Source: CAYJAD01 sp964371835 (GTDB lineage: Bacteria > Desulfobacterota > Desulfovibrionia > Desulfovibrionales > Desulfovibrionaceae). Taken from it: a stretch of DNA of 7,428 nt. Within the stretch, counting starts at the first letter, position 1. Each line of letters opens with the position of its first letter. Positions 5,646 through 7,428 of this stretch are shown here, piece by piece. The stretch lies in contig CAYJOP010000096.1 of the NCBI GenBank assembly GCA_964371835.1, forward strand, positions 1 through 7,428, given 5' to 3'. A model generated the notes under the pieces. The model had not been told where the DNA came from. It worked only from the letters and a program-made list of their open reading frames with translations, and did no database searches. A program made the translations under genes and the position numbers.

Positions 5646-6601
5646 AGCCTTCACGCAATAAAACTATAAATATTGATATTAAAGATGGTGAGGCCTATTT
5701 ATCACGTTGTATATCAATACAGAAAAATGCAAACCTTGAACAAATTAAAAATAAAACCATCCTTGGAGATAGTTTAACAGTTCTGCCATTTCTTCCTAAT
5801 AATATAGTAGACTTACTCATAGTTGACCCACCATATAATTTGCATAAAAATTTTCATGGCAAGAGTTTTAAACGCTCCAATGACGAAGAATATGCCAACT
5901 ATACACAAACATGGATAAAAAATATTAAACCTTTGCTTAAAGATAATGCTTCCATATATGTTTGTTGTGATTGGCAATCAAGCTCAGTTATTGCAACTGT
6001 ATTAAAACAACATTTTAAGCTACAAAATAGAATTACTTGGCAAAGAGAAAAAGGTAGAGGCTGCCTTAATAATTGGAAAAACGGCATGGAAGATATTTGG
6101 TTTGCAACCAATTCAAAAAATTTCACCTTTAATGTTGATGCCGTAAAAATAAGGCGCAAAGTCATGGCACCATACAGAGTAAAGGGCACTCCCAAGGATT
6201 GGGAAGAAACCGAACAAGGCAATTTTAGAAATACTTTTCCTTCAAATTTTTGGGACGATATCTCAATACCCTATTGGTCCATGCCAGAAAATACAGCCCA
6301 CCCCACTCAAAAACCAGAAAAGTTACTAGCAAAGCTCATACTTGCAAGCTCAAATATTGGTGACATAATCCTTGACCCCTTCTTAGGCTCTGGCAGTACA
6401 AGTGTTGTGGCAAAAAAACTTAACCGCCACTATATTGGCATTGAACACAACGAACAATACTGCATTTGGGCTGAAAAACGCCTTGAAATGGCAGCACATA
6501 ACCAAGAAATACAAGGTTATACCAATGGTATCTTTTGGGAAAGAAATACAAGCCAAATACAAAAAATGCAAAAAACAAAGGTCAAAACATGCCAAGACTA
6601 A
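5642..6601 (+). CDS. Beta-class DNA methyltransferase (N6-adenine likely), apparently solitary
   Basis: Encodes 319 residues of the N6/N4 DNA methyltransferase family. The catalytic motif DPPYNL (62-67) comes first. HPTQKP (220-225) and the S-adenosylmethionine-binding DPFLGSGST (245-253) follow, with GIE at 266-268. This order defines the beta class, as in CcrM and HinfI-type enzymes. DPPY favours methylation of adenine N6 rather than cytosine N4. The region between the motifs (about 80-215) would contain the target-recognition part; the recognised site cannot be read from it. No strong ribosome site precedes the ATG, which lies inside the stop of the upstream gene, so translation is probably coupled. 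The last 13 bases overlap ubiX. No restriction endonuclease is seen nearby, so it may be a solitary, regulatory methyltransferase or a remnant of a restriction system. Confidence 0.92.
   Translation: MKPSRNKTINIDIKDGEAYLSRCISIQKNANLEQIKNKTILGDSLTVLPFLPNNIVDLLIVDPPYNLHKNFHGKSFKRSNDEEYANYTQTWIKNIKPLLKDNASIYVCCDWQSSSVIATVLKQHFKLQNRITWQREKGRGCLNNWKNGMEDIWFATNSKNFTFNVDAVKIRRKVMAPYRVKGTPKDWEETEQGNFRNTFPSNFWDDISIPYWSMPENTAHPTQKPEKLLAKLILASSNIGDIILDPFLGSGSTSVVAKKLNRHYIGIEHNEQYCIWAEKRLEMAAHNQEIQGYTNGIFWERNTSQIQKMQKTKVKTCQD
6577..6581 (+). promoter_or_regulatory. Ribosome binding site that fixes the ubiX start
   Basis: AAAGG lies 7 bases before the ATG at 6589, within the end of the methyltransferase gene. 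It supports that start over an upstream in-frame ATG at 6535. Confidence 0.6.
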
Positions 6602-7155
6602 TTATAGGTATTAGCGGTGCTAGTGGCATGCCACTTATAAAAACGCTACTTAAGCAGTTTTCAAAGGTAAAATCCCTTGAATTACACCTGATTATATCAT
6701 CTGGAGCTTTGAAGGTTATGAAAGCTGAAGGTGGCTATAAACTCAAGGACTTTACAAAATACGTTCATAAAGTACACGATGCAAAGCGCTTGGACGCAGG
6801 ACCAGCTAGCGGCTCATGGCAACATGATGGTATGATTATTTGCCCCTGCTCCATGGCTAGCCTTGCTGCCATTTCAAGTGGCCACGGTACCAACCTTATA
6901 CATCGCACAGCTGACGTATGTTTAAAGGAAGGACGCCCCTTGGTTATTGTACCAAGAGAAACACCATACAACCTCATACATTTACGAAATATGCAAGAAC
7001 TCTGTAAAGCAGGTGCTAGCATTATGCCTTTTAATCCAGCCTTTTACACAAGCAAAACCTCACTCAAAGGTATTATGAAGCACTTTGGAGGGCGCGTGCT
7101 TGACCAGCTAAATATTAAGCATAAACTTTGTGAACGCTGGAAAAATAACAAATAA
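6589..7155 (+). CDS. ubiX: UbiX-family flavin prenyltransferase
   Basis: Encodes 188 residues of the UbiX/Pad1 family. The enzyme joins a dimethylallyl group to reduced FMN, making the prenylated flavin cofactor of UbiD-type decarboxylases. The N-terminal FMN-binding GISGASG (7-13) is intact. PASGSW (72-77), CPCSMASLA (85-93), RTADVCLKEGRPL (106-118), VPRETP (121-126) and MPFNPAFY (146-153) follow in family order. R106, R123, E124 and Y153 correspond to catalytic or phosphate-binding residues known in P. aeruginosa UbiX. The start at 6589 is chosen because the protein then begins MPRLIIGISG, as the family does; the frame is open further upstream but would run deep into the methyltransferase. 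It is the last gene of the operon. Its UbiD partner is not in the window, and the pathway served cannot be told. Confidence 0.95.
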   Translation: MPRLIIGISGASGMPLIKTLLKQFSKVKSLELHLIISSGALKVMKAEGGYKLKDFTKYVHKVHDAKRLDAGPASGSWQHDGMIICPCSMASLAAISSGHGTNLIHRTADVCLKEGRPLVIVPRETPYNLIHLRNMQELCKAGASIMPFNPAFYTSKTSLKGIMKHFGGRVLDQLNIKHKLCERWKNNK

Positions 7156-7268
7156 AATACCTTTTTCTCACATTTTTTTACTTGCTCAGCTTCACAACTT
7201 CCGATATAATTTAAAACGTATTTTTTTGCGGAGCGGAGTTTATCAGACATAAATGACCGTAGCAAAAA

Positions 7269-7360
7269 ACAAGACTGACGCAGTAGTTTACCGTTTTAGA
7301 AAGCCAATATACCGCTTAAAAATGATAAAATACAAGACTGACGCAGTAGTTTACCGTTTT
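7269..7360 (+). repeat. Pair of identical 29-bp direct repeats
   Basis: Positions 7269-7297 and 7332-7360 are identical over 29 bases; each contains GACTGACGCAGTAG followed by TTTACCG. The period is 63 bases with a 34-base spacer. The core word TGACGCAGTA occurs a third time at 865-874. Two copies are too few for a CRISPR array, and the spacer contains part of a separate inverted repeat. They may be protein-binding sites, or the trace of a local duplication. Confidence 0.8.
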
Positions 7361-7373
7361 TAAGCGGTATATT
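7306..7373. repeat. 17-bp perfect inverted repeat around a 34-base loop
   Basis: Positions 7306-7322 (containing ACCGCTTAAAAA) are the exact reverse complement of 7357-7373. The loop contains most of the second 29-bp direct repeat, whose last four bases form part of the right arm. The structure ends 2 bases before element C. It could act as a terminator for the ubiX operon, since TTTT overlaps and follows the right arm, but the long loop makes that uncertain. Confidence 0.7.
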
Positions 7374-7375
7374 TT

Positions 7376-7428
7376 AAGACTCCTGCACAATCTATTGTGC
7401 TGAGTCTTTTGGAGCGTTGACAACAGTC
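7376..7428. mobile_element. MITE-like element, copy C (left end only, cut by window edge)
   Basis: The 53 bases agree with 4666-4718 of copy B at about 46 positions, in the same orientation, beginning with the same AAGACTCCTGCACAAT end. The left hairpin is AAGACTC/GAGTCTT (7376-7382/7402-7408) with GCACAAT/ATTGTGC (7385-7391/7394-7400) inside. The start of the next hairpin (TTGAC, loop, GTC) is also present. The rest lies outside the window. Confidence 0.75.

Larger units (their letters stand above)
7156..7375. other. Gene-free tail after ubiX, rich in repeats
   Basis: I see no credible gene here. The first 70 bases are AT-rich with T runs but no clear terminator stem. The remainder carries a 29-bp direct repeat and a 17-bp inverted repeat, described separately, and leads directly into element C. 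Confidence 0.6.

Noticed and set aside
5642..6601. Complete restriction-modification or methylation-based phage defence system
   Set aside because: Only the methyltransferase is recognisable. Neither small upstream protein shows nuclease motifs.
7044..7265. Minus-strand 73-codon frame over the end of ubiX
   Set aside because: It is antisense to conserved UbiX sequence, has no ribosome site and resembles no known protein.
7269..7360. Direct repeats as a minimal CRISPR array
   Set aside because: There are only two repeat copies, the spacer is partly one arm of an inverted repeat, and no cas genes are present.

Overview
The window looks like chromosomal DNA of a low-GC, anaerobic, hydrogenase-bearing Gram-negative bacterium. 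My best guess is Desulfovibrionales (a Desulfovibrio / Lawsonia / Bilophila-type lineage). The reasons are an AT-rich base composition, a HyaD/HybD-type [NiFe]-hydrogenase maturation protease next to hypC, a classical autotransporter with NxG-type passenger repeats, UbiX, and a four-cysteine L28. The genus cannot be fixed from the sequence alone.

Layout. Positions 1-90 hold a short element with terminal inverted repeats (copy A). On the minus strand follow rpmB (ribosomal protein L28, 184-396) with its own promoter and terminator, about 370 bases of gene-free DNA, and an 831-aa autotransporter (899-3394). The autotransporter promoter lies back to back with a plus-strand promoter at about 3500 that carries a perfect palindrome just downstream of its -10. 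That promoter drives a hydrogenase maturation endopeptidase (3563-4030) and hypC (4043-4294). A 76-aa protein of unknown function follows (4400-4630) from a possible promoter of its own. A 282-bp structured mobile-element-like repeat (copy B, 4666-4947) separates it from a second plus-strand operon. This operon has a 95-aa protein with a possible PC4-like fold, a 118-aa membrane protein, a beta-class DNA methyltransferase and ubiX (4988-7155). Its genes are joined by a 13-base gap, a 4-base overlap and a 13-base overlap. The last 270 bases hold a 29-bp direct repeat, a 17-bp perfect inverted repeat and the left end of a third element (copy C, 7376 to the edge).

How the genes fit together. The protease and HypC are two accessory factors for assembling a [NiFe] hydrogenase whose structural subunits are not in the window. 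UbiX makes the prenylated flavin used by UbiD-type decarboxylases, and no UbiD is present here. The methyltransferase has no recognisable restriction partner in view and looks solitary. The autotransporter is probably a surface-exposed or secreted repeat protein.

The least explained material is the repeat family A/B/C. Its ends are conserved inverted repeats. Copy B has a multi-hairpin interior, copy A looks like an internal deletion of the same element, and the left-end hairpin is kept in B and C although its bases differ. No transposase is encoded in the window, so a MITE-like non-autonomous element is the simplest reading.
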